Below are positions 17,449 to 25,463 of a DNA stretch of 64,000 bases, piece after piece. The stretch covers positions 310,001 to 374,000 of the forward strand of contig NZ_CANLVF010000003.1 of assembly GCF_947494555.1 (NCBI RefSeq). Reading direction: 5' to 3'. Position 1 is the first letter of the stretch. Every line of letters starts with the position of its first letter. Below the pieces are notes generated by a model that saw nothing but the letters and a program-made list of their open reading frames with translations, ran no database searches and had not been told where the DNA came from. Source of the stretch: an uncultured Roseibium sp. Lineage in GTDB: Bacteria; Pseudomonadota; Alphaproteobacteria; Rhizobiales; Stappiaceae. A program made the position numbers and the translations under genes.

Positions 17449-19011
17449 ATGCAGCAAATCGAACATCGCCGCGTCGACAGGTTCTGGCTCAAGCTGATTG
17501 AACGCCCGCTTGTGTTTCTGATGCTTATTTTGCTCGGGCTTGCCTTGTTGCCCGTCGCGGTCTGGTTGGATCTGAGATCGATCTCGGACACGTCGCTGAA
17601 ATCCCAGGCGATCGATCTGGACGACGCAATCAGCGAGATCAGGACATATTATGCGCAGAACGTTGTAGGGCGCGTTCTGGGGGCGACCGGGGATATCGTC
17701 CCGACACACGAATATCACGAAACATCAGGCGGAATTCCGATCCCCGCCACGCTGTCTATCGAACTCGGGCAGGTCATCGGCGGTGACGGGCGCAATCTGA
17801 AATACCGGTTCGTATCCGACTTGCCGTTTGAAGACAGGCCCTCTCACGAACTCAACGACTTTGAAAAGAAAGCGCTCGCCGATTTCCGCGCAAACCGCGA
17901 TCCCGCGGATCTGGAAATCGGCTATGAAGGGTCGATCTTCAATCGCAGCATACAGATCGCCTCGCCTGTTTTTCTCGCCGAGTCCTGTGTTCCCTGCCAC
18001 AACTCGCATCCTGAAAGCCCCAAGACCGACTGGGAAGTGGGCGATGTACGCGGCATCCAGGCGATTACCATCAGCCAGCCGATTGCCGCGAACCTTTGGT
18101 CCTTCAAGTTTTTGCTGATCTATTTTGCCGGAGCCGGTGCGATTGGCGCAGCCGTTACCGGGCTTCAGTGGCATCAGGCGACCCGGTTCCACCGGATGAA
18201 CGGCGATTTGGAGCATGCCAATTCCGAAATTGCGCAACTGAACGATCAGCTCACGTCCGAGAACCTTCGGCTCGGCGCTGAGATTGAGGTCGCGCGCCAG
18301 ATCCAGATGATGGTTTTGCCGACCAAGGACGAGCTCGGCGGCATTCGCGAACTGGAAATTGCCGCCTTCATGGAGCCGGCAGACGAAGTCGGCGGCGACT
18401 ATTACGACGTGTTGCAACTCGACGGCCGCGTCAAGATCGGTATCGGCGACGTGACGGGGCACGGCCTTGAAAGCGGTGTGCTCATGCTGATGGTGCAATC
18501 GGTCGCCGTCGCGCTTCAGGAACGCGGTCCCTCGGACCCGCGGCAATTCCTCGTGTCATTGAACAGCGCGATCTGCCGGAATATCAGGCGTACCAAGACG
18601 GACAAGCACCTGACGCTTTCCTTCCTCGACTTCCATCATGACAAGGTGACGCTTTCCGGCCAGCATGAAGAGCTGATCATTTTGCGCGAGGATGGCCGCT
18701 GCGACGTCATCGATACGGTGGACCTCGGCTTCCCGATCGGCCTCGATGAGGACATCGCCTCCTATATCGAAACCAAGGACGTGCCCTTCGGCACCGGGGA
18801 TATGATTGTGCTTTACACAGATGGGGTGACCGAAGCGGAAAGCCCGGAAGGCGAACTCTTCGGCATGGAGCGGCTGCTGGAAAGCGCGCAGAGGCATGCG
18901 GCACCGCAGGCGTCCCAGGTCCTCAAGGGCATCATTGGTGACGTCAAGGCGCATATCGGGACCCAGACCGTCTTTGACGACATCACCTTGCTGGTCATCC
19001 GGCACACCTGA
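17449..19011 (+). CDS. membrane SpoIIE-type (PP2C) serine phosphatase with DUF3365/Tll0287-like CXXCH sensor domain
   Basis: A 520-residue signalling phosphatase. An N-terminal membrane segment (residues ~19-40, PLVFLMLILLGLALLPVAVW) is followed by a periplasmic DUF3365/Tll0287-like domain. This holds CVPCH at residues 180-184, a c-type haem attachment motif. A second membrane helix (~217-240) and a short coiled coil (~245-280) lead to the cytoplasmic SpoIIE domain (~285-520) with metal-binding acidic motifs DEVGGDYYD, GDVTGHG and YTDGVTEAE. It probably dephosphorylates an anti-sigma-factor antagonist or similar partner in response to a redox or gas signal. No partner gene is adjacent. ATG 17449 follows AGGAAAA. 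Confidence 0.85.
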   Translation: MQQIEHRRVDRFWLKLIERPLVFLMLILLGLALLPVAVWLDLRSISDTSLKSQAIDLDDAISEIRTYYAQNVVGRVLGATGDIVPTHEYHETSGGIPIPATLSIELGQVIGGDGRNLKYRFVSDLPFEDRPSHELNDFEKKALADFRANRDPADLEIGYEGSIFNRSIQIASPVFLAESCVPCHNSHPESPKTDWEVGDVRGIQAITISQPIAANLWSFKFLLIYFAGAGAIGAAVTGLQWHQATRFHRMNGDLEHANSEIAQLNDQLTSENLRLGAEIEVARQIQMMVLPTKDELGGIRELEIAAFMEPADEVGGDYYDVLQLDGRVKIGIGDVTGHGLESGVLMLMVQSVAVALQERGPSDPRQFLVSLNSAICRNIRRTKTDKHLTLSFLDFHHDKVTLSGQHEELIILREDGRCDVIDTVDLGFPIGLDEDIASYIETKDVPFGTGDMIVLYTDGVTEAESPEGELFGMERLLESAQRHAAPQASQVLKGIIGDVKAHIGTQTVFDDITLLVIRHT

Positions 19012-19023
19012 ACACCAATGAAA

Positions 19024-19050
19024 CCGGGCGCTGAAGCGATCAACGCCCGG
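19024..19050. terminator. inverted repeat between convergent genes, possible terminator
   Basis: CCGGGCG (19024-19030) and CGCCCGG (19044-19050) form a perfect GC-rich 7-bp stem with a 13-nt loop in the 46-bp gap between two convergent genes. No T-run follows on either strand, so terminator function is uncertain. Confidence 0.4.
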
Positions 19051-19057
19051 CTTGGAA

Positions 19058-20464
19058 CTAGCCGAACGCCCTTCGAAGCACAGGCACACGCTTGACGATC
19101 AGATAGTCAAGCGCGAGCACGCTGAGCAACGTTACGCCCGCCAGCGGAAAGGCGAGTGACAAGGCAAGCATCAGGATCATGGCGCCGCGCCAATGCGGCA
19201 GATCTTCGGGTGTTTTGGGCGCGAAGACCCGCAAAGCCAGTCCCTTGGGCCGCCGCAGCCACCACATGACGGCACCGCTGATGCTCAAGAAGATCACGGA
19301 CAGGCACACAGCCGTGTTCAGGATCAGGTTCCATAGCCCCATCAGACCCATGTGGAACGGGATACCGACCGCCATTGCCTTGCCGGCTGCCGAGTAATCG
19401 GCAAACGAGACATTCGCCAGAACCCTGCCTGTGTACTGATCCACGTGCACGGTCCTGTCAGCGAACGGATCTTCCGCGTCCGAACTCATAGTGTCCTGGT
19501 TGATCGTCCAGACACCGGTCTCGCTGCGCGGAAAGGCAACACGGTATCTGGCGCTGAACCCGGTCTTCTCGGCGAGCGCCGCGACGCTGTCGATATCGAC
19601 GGGGACACCCGGCGCCGTGCCTTCTACACCTTCTGTCGAACCGGATGCCGGCATGGGAGTTTGCTCCAACGCCCAGGGAACATCGGATACCGCGCCGTGG
19701 TTCATGGACGCGTGCGTTTCATCCGACAGGGGAACGTTGTCCCACTTTTCTGCGGGAAATGTGCTCCAGGCCTGAACAATCTTGCCGCCCCAGATGCCTG
19801 TCCACGACATGCCGGTCACAAGAAAAAGCAGCAGCAGCACTGAGACATAGATCCCCACATTCACGTGCAGCGTTTTCCAGAGCGCCCGGCCTTTCTGACG
19901 CAGATCGGGAACAAGTGCGCGAGCGAGAGAGACATCCCGCGGCCACCAGAGATAAATTCCGGTCACGACCAGAACGATGGCAAGACCTGCCGCGATCTCG
20001 AGAAGCCGGTCACCCGGAGTACCAAGAAGGAGATCGCTGTGAATGCCGTCGGCGAAATCATACCAGCCCTGGCGGCGGTTCCAGCTGTCCACGATGTCGC
20101 CGGTATAAGGATTAACGGCGACCATCATCTGCTCGTCGTCTTTCGCGATCCGGAAGACCGAAACGCTATTGTCCGACCGGCCTTTCAACCATTCGGCAAG
20201 CGTACTTCCGGGCAAGGACGCCAATGCCGCCTCGGCTTGCGTGGATACGTTGAGAGCCACGCTGTTCTCCGGAACCGGAACCGTGATTTTCTCGCCGTCC
20301 CGGCCATCGAAATAACCGATATACATCATCATCATGCCGGTGACCGCGAGGATCGTCAGGAAGGGTAGTACGAATAGACCGGCATAAAAGTGCCAGCGCC
20401 AGGCCGCCAGGTAGAAGCGGCTGGGTGTGGACGCGCCTGCGGCGTCCAGGGAAATGTTGCTCAT
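19058..20464 (-). CDS. PepSY-associated transmembrane protein (PiuB-like)
   Basis: A 468-residue inner-membrane protein. The first helix (WRWHFYAGLFVLPFLTILAVTGMMMMYIG) with conserved His, the periplasmic PepSY-like region, and later helices ending in LALDYLIVKRV match the PepSY_TM family. Members occur in metal or siderophore-uptake loci and are thought to move electrons across the membrane for metal reduction; the function here is inferred. The start at 20464 is preferred over the upstream 20515 codon because TGGAGCACCC gives a proper ribosome-binding site. It lies 84 bp after the DUF2946 gene on the same strand and probably shares its transcript. Confidence 0.78.
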   Translation of the reverse strand: MSNISLDAAGASTPSRFYLAAWRWHFYAGLFVLPFLTILAVTGMMMMYIGYFDGRDGEKITVPVPENSVALNVSTQAEAALASLPGSTLAEWLKGRSDNSVSVFRIAKDDEQMMVAVNPYTGDIVDSWNRRQGWYDFADGIHSDLLLGTPGDRLLEIAAGLAIVLVVTGIYLWWPRDVSLARALVPDLRQKGRALWKTLHVNVGIYVSVLLLLFLVTGMSWTGIWGGKIVQAWSTFPAEKWDNVPLSDETHASMNHGAVSDVPWALEQTPMPASGSTEGVEGTAPGVPVDIDSVAALAEKTGFSARYRVAFPRSETGVWTINQDTMSSDAEDPFADRTVHVDQYTGRVLANVSFADYSAAGKAMAVGIPFHMGLMGLWNLILNTAVCLSVIFLSISGAVMWWLRRPKGLALRVFAPKTPEDLPHWRGAMILMLALSLAFPLAGVTLLSVLALDYLIVKRVPVLRRAFG

Positions 20465-20548
20465 GGGTGCTCCATTGCGGGACCACTGCCCGATCAGGCG
20501 ATCGGCAGGGTTCACATCTCAATCGGGGTCTAGAGGTTTATGCTGGGT

Positions 20549-20950
20549 TCAGACCTGGCGCGGTGGAGCCCGCGCACCCAGAGTGCCGGCAATGGCTGCC
20601 TTGACCAGAGCAATGTCGCGGAGCGGGAGGGCCGTCTTGTGTTCATCGGGATGAGGCCCGACCCCATACGCTTGCTGAGAAGCCAGAAAGACGCCAACTC
20701 CGGCAAAGACGCAATGGTCGAAGGCAGCCGGTTCATCGTCGTCAGACGGTGCGGGAATTTCGACACCGTTGGCATCAAGCGTGACGGTTCTGAACCCTTC
20801 GGGCGTACAGATCGTGACCGTGAAACTGCCGTCGGCCTGAACGGCCGGCATGTACCCCTGCGGAACCAGCGCAGACATGAAAAACGGAAGCATCAGCAGC
20901 ATCAAAGCTGCCGCTCTCAAGGCCGGAAATTGTTGCCGGAAGTGCTTCAC
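20549..20950 (-). CDS. DUF2946-family small secreted or membrane protein
   Basis: A 133-residue protein starting at GTG 20950. The N-terminus (FPALRAAALMLLMLPFFMSALVPQGYMP) is a signal or anchor helix. It is followed by a short strand region with TICTPEGFRTV and a later DHCVF, the Cys/His pattern of DUF2946. A second hydrophobic stretch lies near the C-terminus. DUF2946 proteins are often found beside PepSY_TM or TonB-linked copper genes, as here. A metal-related role is likely but unproven. Confidence 0.65.
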   Translation of the reverse strand: MKHFRQQFPALRAAALMLLMLPFFMSALVPQGYMPAVQADGSFTVTICTPEGFRTVTLDANGVEIPAPSDDDEPAAFDHCVFAGVGVFLASQQAYGVGPHPDEHKTALPLRDIALVKAAIAGTLGARAPPRQV

Positions 20951-21288
20951 GCTCAGGTATCCATGGTGGCGACGTTTCGATCATTAGGCGAAACAACGGT
21001 GAAAGACAAACCCGTTTTGCATCGGTTCCTGTTTCGACCAAATGATGTCGCTTTCGCGCTTGATCCTCCTTCTTCACTCCCCTAGATTGCCGCGACCTGA
21101 CGGCGTCCTATCAGGGACTGAAAGCGATTCTGGATGCGGTTGACCCAATCAGGGGACCAACGCCGGAGCTGTCACTGCCAATTGCATTCCGGCCAACCCG
21201 TGCCGGACCGCTTGGCGTGCTTGCTTTCATCTTCCATTGCCGCCGCCATTCATCAGCCTGCCCGGGCGCCTGTCATTGGGAGAGAAAC
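20951..21288. other. 338-bp divergent intergenic region upstream of the cobalamin operon
   Basis: No gene is supported here. It must contain the promoters for the DUF2946-PepSY pair and, on the other strand, for the cbiX-cob operon. I looked for cobalamin riboswitch landmarks (a B12 box resembling AGYCAGGAGACCTGCC and the GCCACTG core) and found no convincing match, only an isolated GTCACTGCC at about 21172. Confidence 0.6.
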
Positions 21289-21531
21289 ATGATCCGCCGG
21301 CTTTCGCTTACCCTTGTTGTTGCGTGTCTTGCGCCGACAACCGCCTTTGCCCATGGCGGCCATCTGGGCGAACTTGCCGGCCACGCCCATTGGATCGGCG
21401 TTGCCGCGCTTGCCGGTGCTGCTCTCGTTGCGGGCGTGGTCGCGCTGAAAGACAGAAAGAAAAAAGACGCCGACGAAGCGCCCGAAGTAGAAAGCCAGGA
21501 CGACGAGACTGCCGGCGAGGCTGCTCAATGA
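21289..21531 (+). CDS. small His-containing signal/transmembrane protein ahead of cbiX
   Basis: An 80-residue protein. A signal peptide (MIRRLSLTLVVACLAPTTAFA) is followed by HGGHLGELAGHAHW, where several His residues could bind metal. Then come a transmembrane helix (~residues 38-56, ending LVAGVVAL) and an acidic tail. The family resembles small proteins (I believe DUF6732) linked to cobalt/cobalamin genes in alphaproteobacteria. Start ATG 21289 follows GGGAGAG. It ends in an ATGA overlap with cbiX, so it is translationally coupled and may help supply cobalt to the chelatase. Confidence 0.7.
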   Translation: MIRRLSLTLVVACLAPTTAFAHGGHLGELAGHAHWIGVAALAGAALVAGVVALKDRKKKDADEAPEVESQDDETAGEAAQ

Positions 21532-22637
21532 GTGAGAAACTCGGTCTGATGATCTGCGGCCATGGCAGCCGCAACAAGGGCGCTGTCAAACAATTCGCGC
21601 AGCTGGCCGAAGGCCTGACGGCGCGGTTTCCGGACTGGCCGGTCGAATACGGATATCTGGAATTTGCCAATCCGGTCATTCATGACGGCCTGAACAAGCT
21701 GCGCGAAAAGGGCTGTACGCGCGTTTTGGCCGTCCCCGGGATGCTGTTTGCTGCCGGTCATGCCAAAAACGACATTCCCTCCGTCCTGAACACATATCAG
21801 GCCATGCATCCGGAGATGAAAATCTCCTACGGGCGCGAGCTGGCCGTCGATACACGAATGGTGAAGGCCGCCGCCGCGCGCATTCAAACGGCGATTGACG
21901 AGGCTGAGAGCGACGTCCCCCTGCACGAGACGCTGCTTATGGTGGTCGGCCGGGGCGCTTCGGATCCCGATGCCAATTCGAATGTTACCAAAATCACGCG
22001 TCTTCTTTGGGAAGGCTTCGGTTTCGGATGGGCCGAGACCTGCTATTCCGGCGTCACCTTTCCGTTGGTTGGCCCAGGCCTGGAGCACGCCGCCAAGCTT
22101 GGCTACAAGCGCGTCATCGTCTTCCCTTATTTCCTTTTCACCGGCGTATTGGTGCAGCGGATCTACAACACGACAGACGAGATTGCGGCCAATCACCCGG
22201 ATATTGAGTTCCTGAAGGCCGGCTACCTCAACGATCATCCCCAGGTGATCGATACGATGGCCGACCGGGTCCAGGAAATTCTTCAGGGTGCCAACCTGAT
22301 GAACTGCCAGATGTGCAAGTACCGCGAACAGGTGCTCGGGTTCGAAGCCGAGGTTGGGCTCGCGCAGGAAAGCCACCACCACCATGTGGAAGGGCTGGGA
22401 GCGGAAGCCGAGTGCCAGCTGTGCGACGAGATCTGCACCGGCGCCTGCGAAAAACAGGTGCAAGCGGCCGGGCATCATCACCACCATGACCACGATCATG
22501 GTCACGGGCATTCGCATGGTCACGGGCATTCGCACGAGCATAGCCATGATCATGATCACGGGCATGACCATCATCATCACCCTTATCCGCATGCCGACCA
22601 TCCGCATGGTCCGAAGTCGTTGAACCGAGACGGATAA
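21528..22637 (+). CDS. cbiX: sirohydrochlorin cobaltochelatase CbiX with His-rich tail
   Basis: A 369-residue long-form CbiX, which inserts cobalt into sirohydrochlorin (or factor II) early in corrin synthesis. Two tandem chelatase-like halves are visible: MICGHGSRNKGAVKQF at the N-terminus, and MVVGRGASDPDANSN starting the second half near residue 140. The C-terminal ~110 residues carry Cys pairs (NCQMCKYR, CQLCDEIC) typical of the Fe-S/metal region. A very long His/Asp/Gly run follows, presumably a cobalt or nickel store. It overlaps the preceding gene by ATGA and heads the cob operon. Confidence 0.9.
   Translation: MSEKLGLMICGHGSRNKGAVKQFAQLAEGLTARFPDWPVEYGYLEFANPVIHDGLNKLREKGCTRVLAVPGMLFAAGHAKNDIPSVLNTYQAMHPEMKISYGRELAVDTRMVKAAAARIQTAIDEAESDVPLHETLLMVVGRGASDPDANSNVTKITRLLWEGFGFGWAETCYSGVTFPLVGPGLEHAAKLGYKRVIVFPYFLFTGVLVQRIYNTTDEIAANHPDIEFLKAGYLNDHPQVIDTMADRVQEILQGANLMNCQMCKYREQVLGFEAEVGLAQESHHHHVEGLGAEAECQLCDEICTGACEKQVQAAGHHHHHDHDHGHGHSHGHGHSHEHSHDHDHGHDHHHHPYPHADHPHGPKSLNRDG
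22497..22532 (+). repeat. perfect 18-bp tandem repeat inside the CbiX His-rich tail
   Basis: CATGGTCACGGGCATTCG occurs twice head to tail (22497-22514 and 22515-22532), encoding a repeated HGHGHS unit. The surrounding codons are further degenerate copies, suggesting the metal-binding tail grew by slippage. Confidence 0.85.
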
Positions 22638-22644
22638 GACGCAG

Positions 22645-23301
22645 GTGACACGGCCTTCCATCCCGGCTTACAGCTATGAAAAGGACCCGGCGGAAATCTA
22701 CCGGCAGTCCTTTTCCATCGTGCGTGCGGAAGCTGATCTTGCGCACGTGCCGGAAGACTTGCGGCCGGTCGCAATACGCCTCATCCATGCCTGCGGCATG
22801 ACAGACCTGCCTCGGGATCTGGCCTGGTCCGGCAATGCAAGCGAAGCCGCCCAGGCAGCTTTCATGAACAACGCCCCAGTTCTTTGCGATGTCGAGATGG
22901 TTGTTCACGGCATCATTCGTTCGCGCCTGCCGTCGGGATGCGATGTCATCTGTACGCTGAATGATGCCGGTGTCCCGGATCTTTCCAAGCGCCTGAAGAC
23001 AACGCGATCCGCAGCTGCAGTCGACTTGTGGCACGACCGTCTTCAGGGGGCAATCGTCGCAGTTGGAAACGCTCCCACGACGCTGTTCCGTCTTCTGGAA
23101 ATCATCGCAAACGGTGGGCCCCGACCCGCACTTGTGCTTGGGTTTCCGGTCGGTTTTGTTGGAGCTTCCGAATCCAAGGACGCTCTGATTTCCAACCCGT
23201 TCGATCTGCCGTTTCTTGCCCTCAAGGGACGCAGGGGCGGTTCGGCGATGGCCGCAGCCGCCGTAAACGCACTCGCCGCAGGCCTGCCGGAGGAAGCGTG
23301 A
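22645..23301 (+). CDS. cobH: precorrin-8X methylmutase
   Basis: A 218-residue CobH/CbiC protein that moves the methyl group from C-11 to C-12 to give hydrogenobyrinate or its cobalt form. Hallmarks are YEKDPAEIYRQSF near the N-terminus, the active-site helix RLIHACGMTD with the conserved His, DVEMVVHGI, and the C-terminal VGFVGASESKDAL. It starts at GTG 22645, seven bases after the cbiX stop. The stop codon is followed after one base by the next ATG, so translation is coupled. Confidence 0.93.
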   Translation: MTRPSIPAYSYEKDPAEIYRQSFSIVRAEADLAHVPEDLRPVAIRLIHACGMTDLPRDLAWSGNASEAAQAAFMNNAPVLCDVEMVVHGIIRSRLPSGCDVICTLNDAGVPDLSKRLKTTRSAAAVDLWHDRLQGAIVAVGNAPTTLFRLLEIIANGGPRPALVLGFPVGFVGASESKDALISNPFDLPFLALKGRRGGSAMAAAAVNALAAGLPEEA

Positions 23302-23302
23302 C

Positions 23303-23545
23303 ATGGCGGATCATAAAGAGGGTAAAAAACTGAGATCGCGCGGTGCCGGCAAACCTTTGCGTTCACGCGGGTTCTTGTCGCATTCCGGCGCTCAATCCAC
23401 CGGCGCGGATATTGGAGAAGGCTCCAAAGACGAACCCGCACAAAGATCGCGTGGCATGCGGCAAGCATCCGTGCATGCCAACGGAAAGCCGAAGGACCTG
23501 TCTCCGAAAGCCACCGTCAAACCGTATCGGCTGGAGGAAGAATGA
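23303..23545 (+). CDS. 80-residue basic protein of unknown function inside the cob operon
   Basis: I do not recognise this gene. It encodes a hydrophilic, Arg/Lys/Ser-rich, probably disordered protein (short repeats such as KLRSRGAGKPLRSRG) with no membrane segment or Cys. Its ATG lies one base after the cobH stop, and its TGA overlaps the cobL ATG (ATGA at 23542), so it is embedded in the translational chain of the operon. That placement argues for a real gene, or at least for a translated coupling element. An alternative is a chance frame kept because it carries ribosomes to cobL. Confidence 0.55.
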   Translation: MADHKEGKKLRSRGAGKPLRSRGFLSHSGAQSTGADIGEGSKDEPAQRSRGMRQASVHANGKPKDLSPKATVKPYRLEEE

Positions 23546-24741
23546 AATCTCCTTGGCTGACGCTGATCGGTATTGGCGAAGATGGCGGTCTTGCTAAAGG
23601 AGGCCGGGATGCACTGGCAGATGCGGACGTGGTTTATGGCGGCCAGCGGCATCTGGCTCTGGCCGGCGAAATCCGGGCTGAAAAGCGGACATGGCCGTCA
23701 CCCTTTGACACGGTCTTCGCTGAACTGGCGCAGTTGAAAGACCGGAAGGTAGCGGTCATTGCCACCGGCGACCCGATGTGGTTCGGCATGGGATCGTCGC
23801 TTGCAAGGCGCTTCGATGACGCCGAGATGACCGTTCTTCCAGCGCTGTCTGCGTTTCAGCTCGCCGCGAGCCGCATGGGTTGGCCTGTGCAGGATTGCGA
23901 ATGCCTGTCGGTCCATGGCCGCCCAGTCGATCTGTTGCGGTGCGCGCTTTATCCAGGTGCACGGCTTTTGGTCCTGACAAGCGGCGCGCAGACCCCGCGC
24001 ATGGTGGCGGACCTATTGGCCGATGAAGGGTTCGGGCGAACCAGAATGACCGTCCTTGAGCACCTTGGCGGCGAAAAAGAGCGCGCCGTGAGCGGGACGG
24101 CGGAGGACTGGTCTGCCGACGTGGCGGCGTTCCATACGCTGGCACTGGAAGTTGTTGCTGATCCTGCAACCCGCTTTCGCTCGCGCGTGCCGGGCCTTTC
24201 GGACGACGCATTCAGGCACGACGGCAAAATGACCAAACAGGACATACGCGCGATAACACTTGCTGAGTTGAAACCCTATCCGGGCGCTCTCCTTTGGGAC
24301 ATCGGTTCCGGGTGCGGGTCTGTTGCCATTGAATGGCTGCGCGCCGCCGACAGGACACGGGCAATCGGGCTGGAACCGGAGGCGGAACGCCGGAAAATGG
24401 CAGCAGAAAACGCAGTCGCACTCGGCGTTCCGCACCTGGAATTACGCGATGCGCTTGCGCCGGAGGGTCTAGAGGACTTGCCGGCACCCGATGCGATCTT
24501 CATTGGCGGCGGAGTGACGACGCCGGGCGTTGTCGACAAGGCATTGGCAGCGCTTGCCTCCGGTGGTCGGCTTGTCGCCAATGCCGTGACGCTTGAGAGT
24601 GAGGCCATCTTGCTCGCCAACTATCAGCATCACGGAGGCAGTTTGAAGAAACTCTCGGTGCATCGCGCCAGTGCAGTCGGCGGGCTCACCGGTTGGCGTC
24701 CGCTCATGCCTGTGACCCAGTGGAGCCTGACAAAGTCATGA
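23542..24741 (+). CDS. cobL: precorrin-6Y C5,15-methyltransferase (decarboxylating), CbiE-CbiT fusion
   Basis: A 399-residue bifunctional enzyme. Residues ~5-200 form the CbiE tetrapyrrole methylase (LTLIGIGEDG, and ATGDPMWFG near residue 74). Residues ~215-399 form the CbiT SAM methyltransferase (LLWDIGSGCGSVAIEW). It methylates C-5 and C-15 and decarboxylates the C-12 acetate. Start and end both overlap neighbouring genes by ATGA. Confidence 0.94.
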   Translation: MKSPWLTLIGIGEDGGLAKGGRDALADADVVYGGQRHLALAGEIRAEKRTWPSPFDTVFAELAQLKDRKVAVIATGDPMWFGMGSSLARRFDDAEMTVLPALSAFQLAASRMGWPVQDCECLSVHGRPVDLLRCALYPGARLLVLTSGAQTPRMVADLLADEGFGRTRMTVLEHLGGEKERAVSGTAEDWSADVAAFHTLALEVVADPATRFRSRVPGLSDDAFRHDGKMTKQDIRAITLAELKPYPGALLWDIGSGCGSVAIEWLRAADRTRAIGLEPEAERRKMAAENAVALGVPHLELRDALAPEGLEDLPAPDAIFIGGGVTTPGVVDKALAALASGGRLVANAVTLESEAILLANYQHHGGSLKKLSVHRASAVGGLTGWRPLMPVTQWSLTKS

Positions 24742-25463
24742 CTGGAAAGCTCTATGGCATCGGTCTCGGCCCCGGCGATCCGGAGCTGATGACCCTGAAA
24801 GCGCACCGGCTGATTTCCTCGGCGAAGGTTGTCGCTTACCCGGCTCCTGACACCGGCGAGAGTTTCGCCCGCTCGATCGCATCCGGCGTCATTCCAGCTG
24901 AAGCAAGAGAAATTCCGATCATCGTGCCCATGCGGGTCGAGAGATTTCCGGCAAAGGAAATCTACGACAAGGCAGCCGAAGAGATTGCCTCAGTACTGTC
25001 CTCCGGCGAAGACGTGGTGACACTGTGCGAGGGCGACCCCTTCTTCTACGGCTCGTTCATGTATCTCTTTGAGCGGCTGTCTGAACGTTTTTCGATCGAG
25101 ATCGTGCCGGGCGTCACGTCACTCACCGCCTGTGCCGCGCAGCTGCAACGTCCGCTGACGTCCAGAAACGATGTCCTGACCGTCATTCCCGGTCCCATCC
25201 CCGATGCTGAAATCGAACACAAAGTCGCAAACGCGCAGGCCGTTGCAATCATGAAAGTCGGCCGGCATCTGGCGCGTCTCAAGGCCTTGCTCGCACGCAT
25301 GGGTCTTCTGGAGAAAGCCGGTTACGTGGAGCGCGCCAGTCTGGCTGAGCAGAAGGTCCACAGGCTTGTTGACCTTGACGCGGATTCAGCCCCCTATTTT
25401 TCAATGATCCTCATCTACAAGGGAGACGAAGCGTGGACGCTTCCCCCATCCTTTTCGTCCTGA
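24738..25463 (+). CDS. cobI: precorrin-2 C20-methyltransferase
   Basis: A 241-residue SAM-dependent tetrapyrrole methylase. GKLYGIGLGPGDPELMTLKA opens the fold, CEGDPFFYGSFMYL forms the conserved GDP loop, and EIVPGVTSLTACAA is the second substrate loop. It methylates C-20 of precorrin-2 (or its cobalt complex). The ATG overlaps the cobL stop. Its last 31 bp overlap the start of the next gene. Confidence 0.94.
   Translation: MTGKLYGIGLGPGDPELMTLKAHRLISSAKVVAYPAPDTGESFARSIASGVIPAEAREIPIIVPMRVERFPAKEIYDKAAEEIASVLSSGEDVVTLCEGDPFFYGSFMYLFERLSERFSIEIVPGVTSLTACAAQLQRPLTSRNDVLTVIPGPIPDAEIEHKVANAQAVAIMKVGRHLARLKALLARMGLLEKAGYVERASLAEQKVHRLVDLDADSAPYFSMILIYKGDEAWTLPPSFSS

Noticed and set aside
20951-21288. 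possible cobalamin riboswitch before the cbiX operon
   Set aside because: Only isolated matches such as GTCACTGCC were seen; no B12 box and no consistent set of conserved core segments. A covariance-model search would decide.
22490-22600. repeated short units resembling a repeat array
   Set aside because: The repeats are in frame within the CbiX His-rich tail, with no spacers, so they are coding repeats and not CRISPR or intergenic elements.
21525-22661. 378-codon minus-strand frame with a Met/Val-rich start opposite cbiX
   Set aside because: The Met-rich run is just the complement of CAT/CAC His codons in the CbiX tail.
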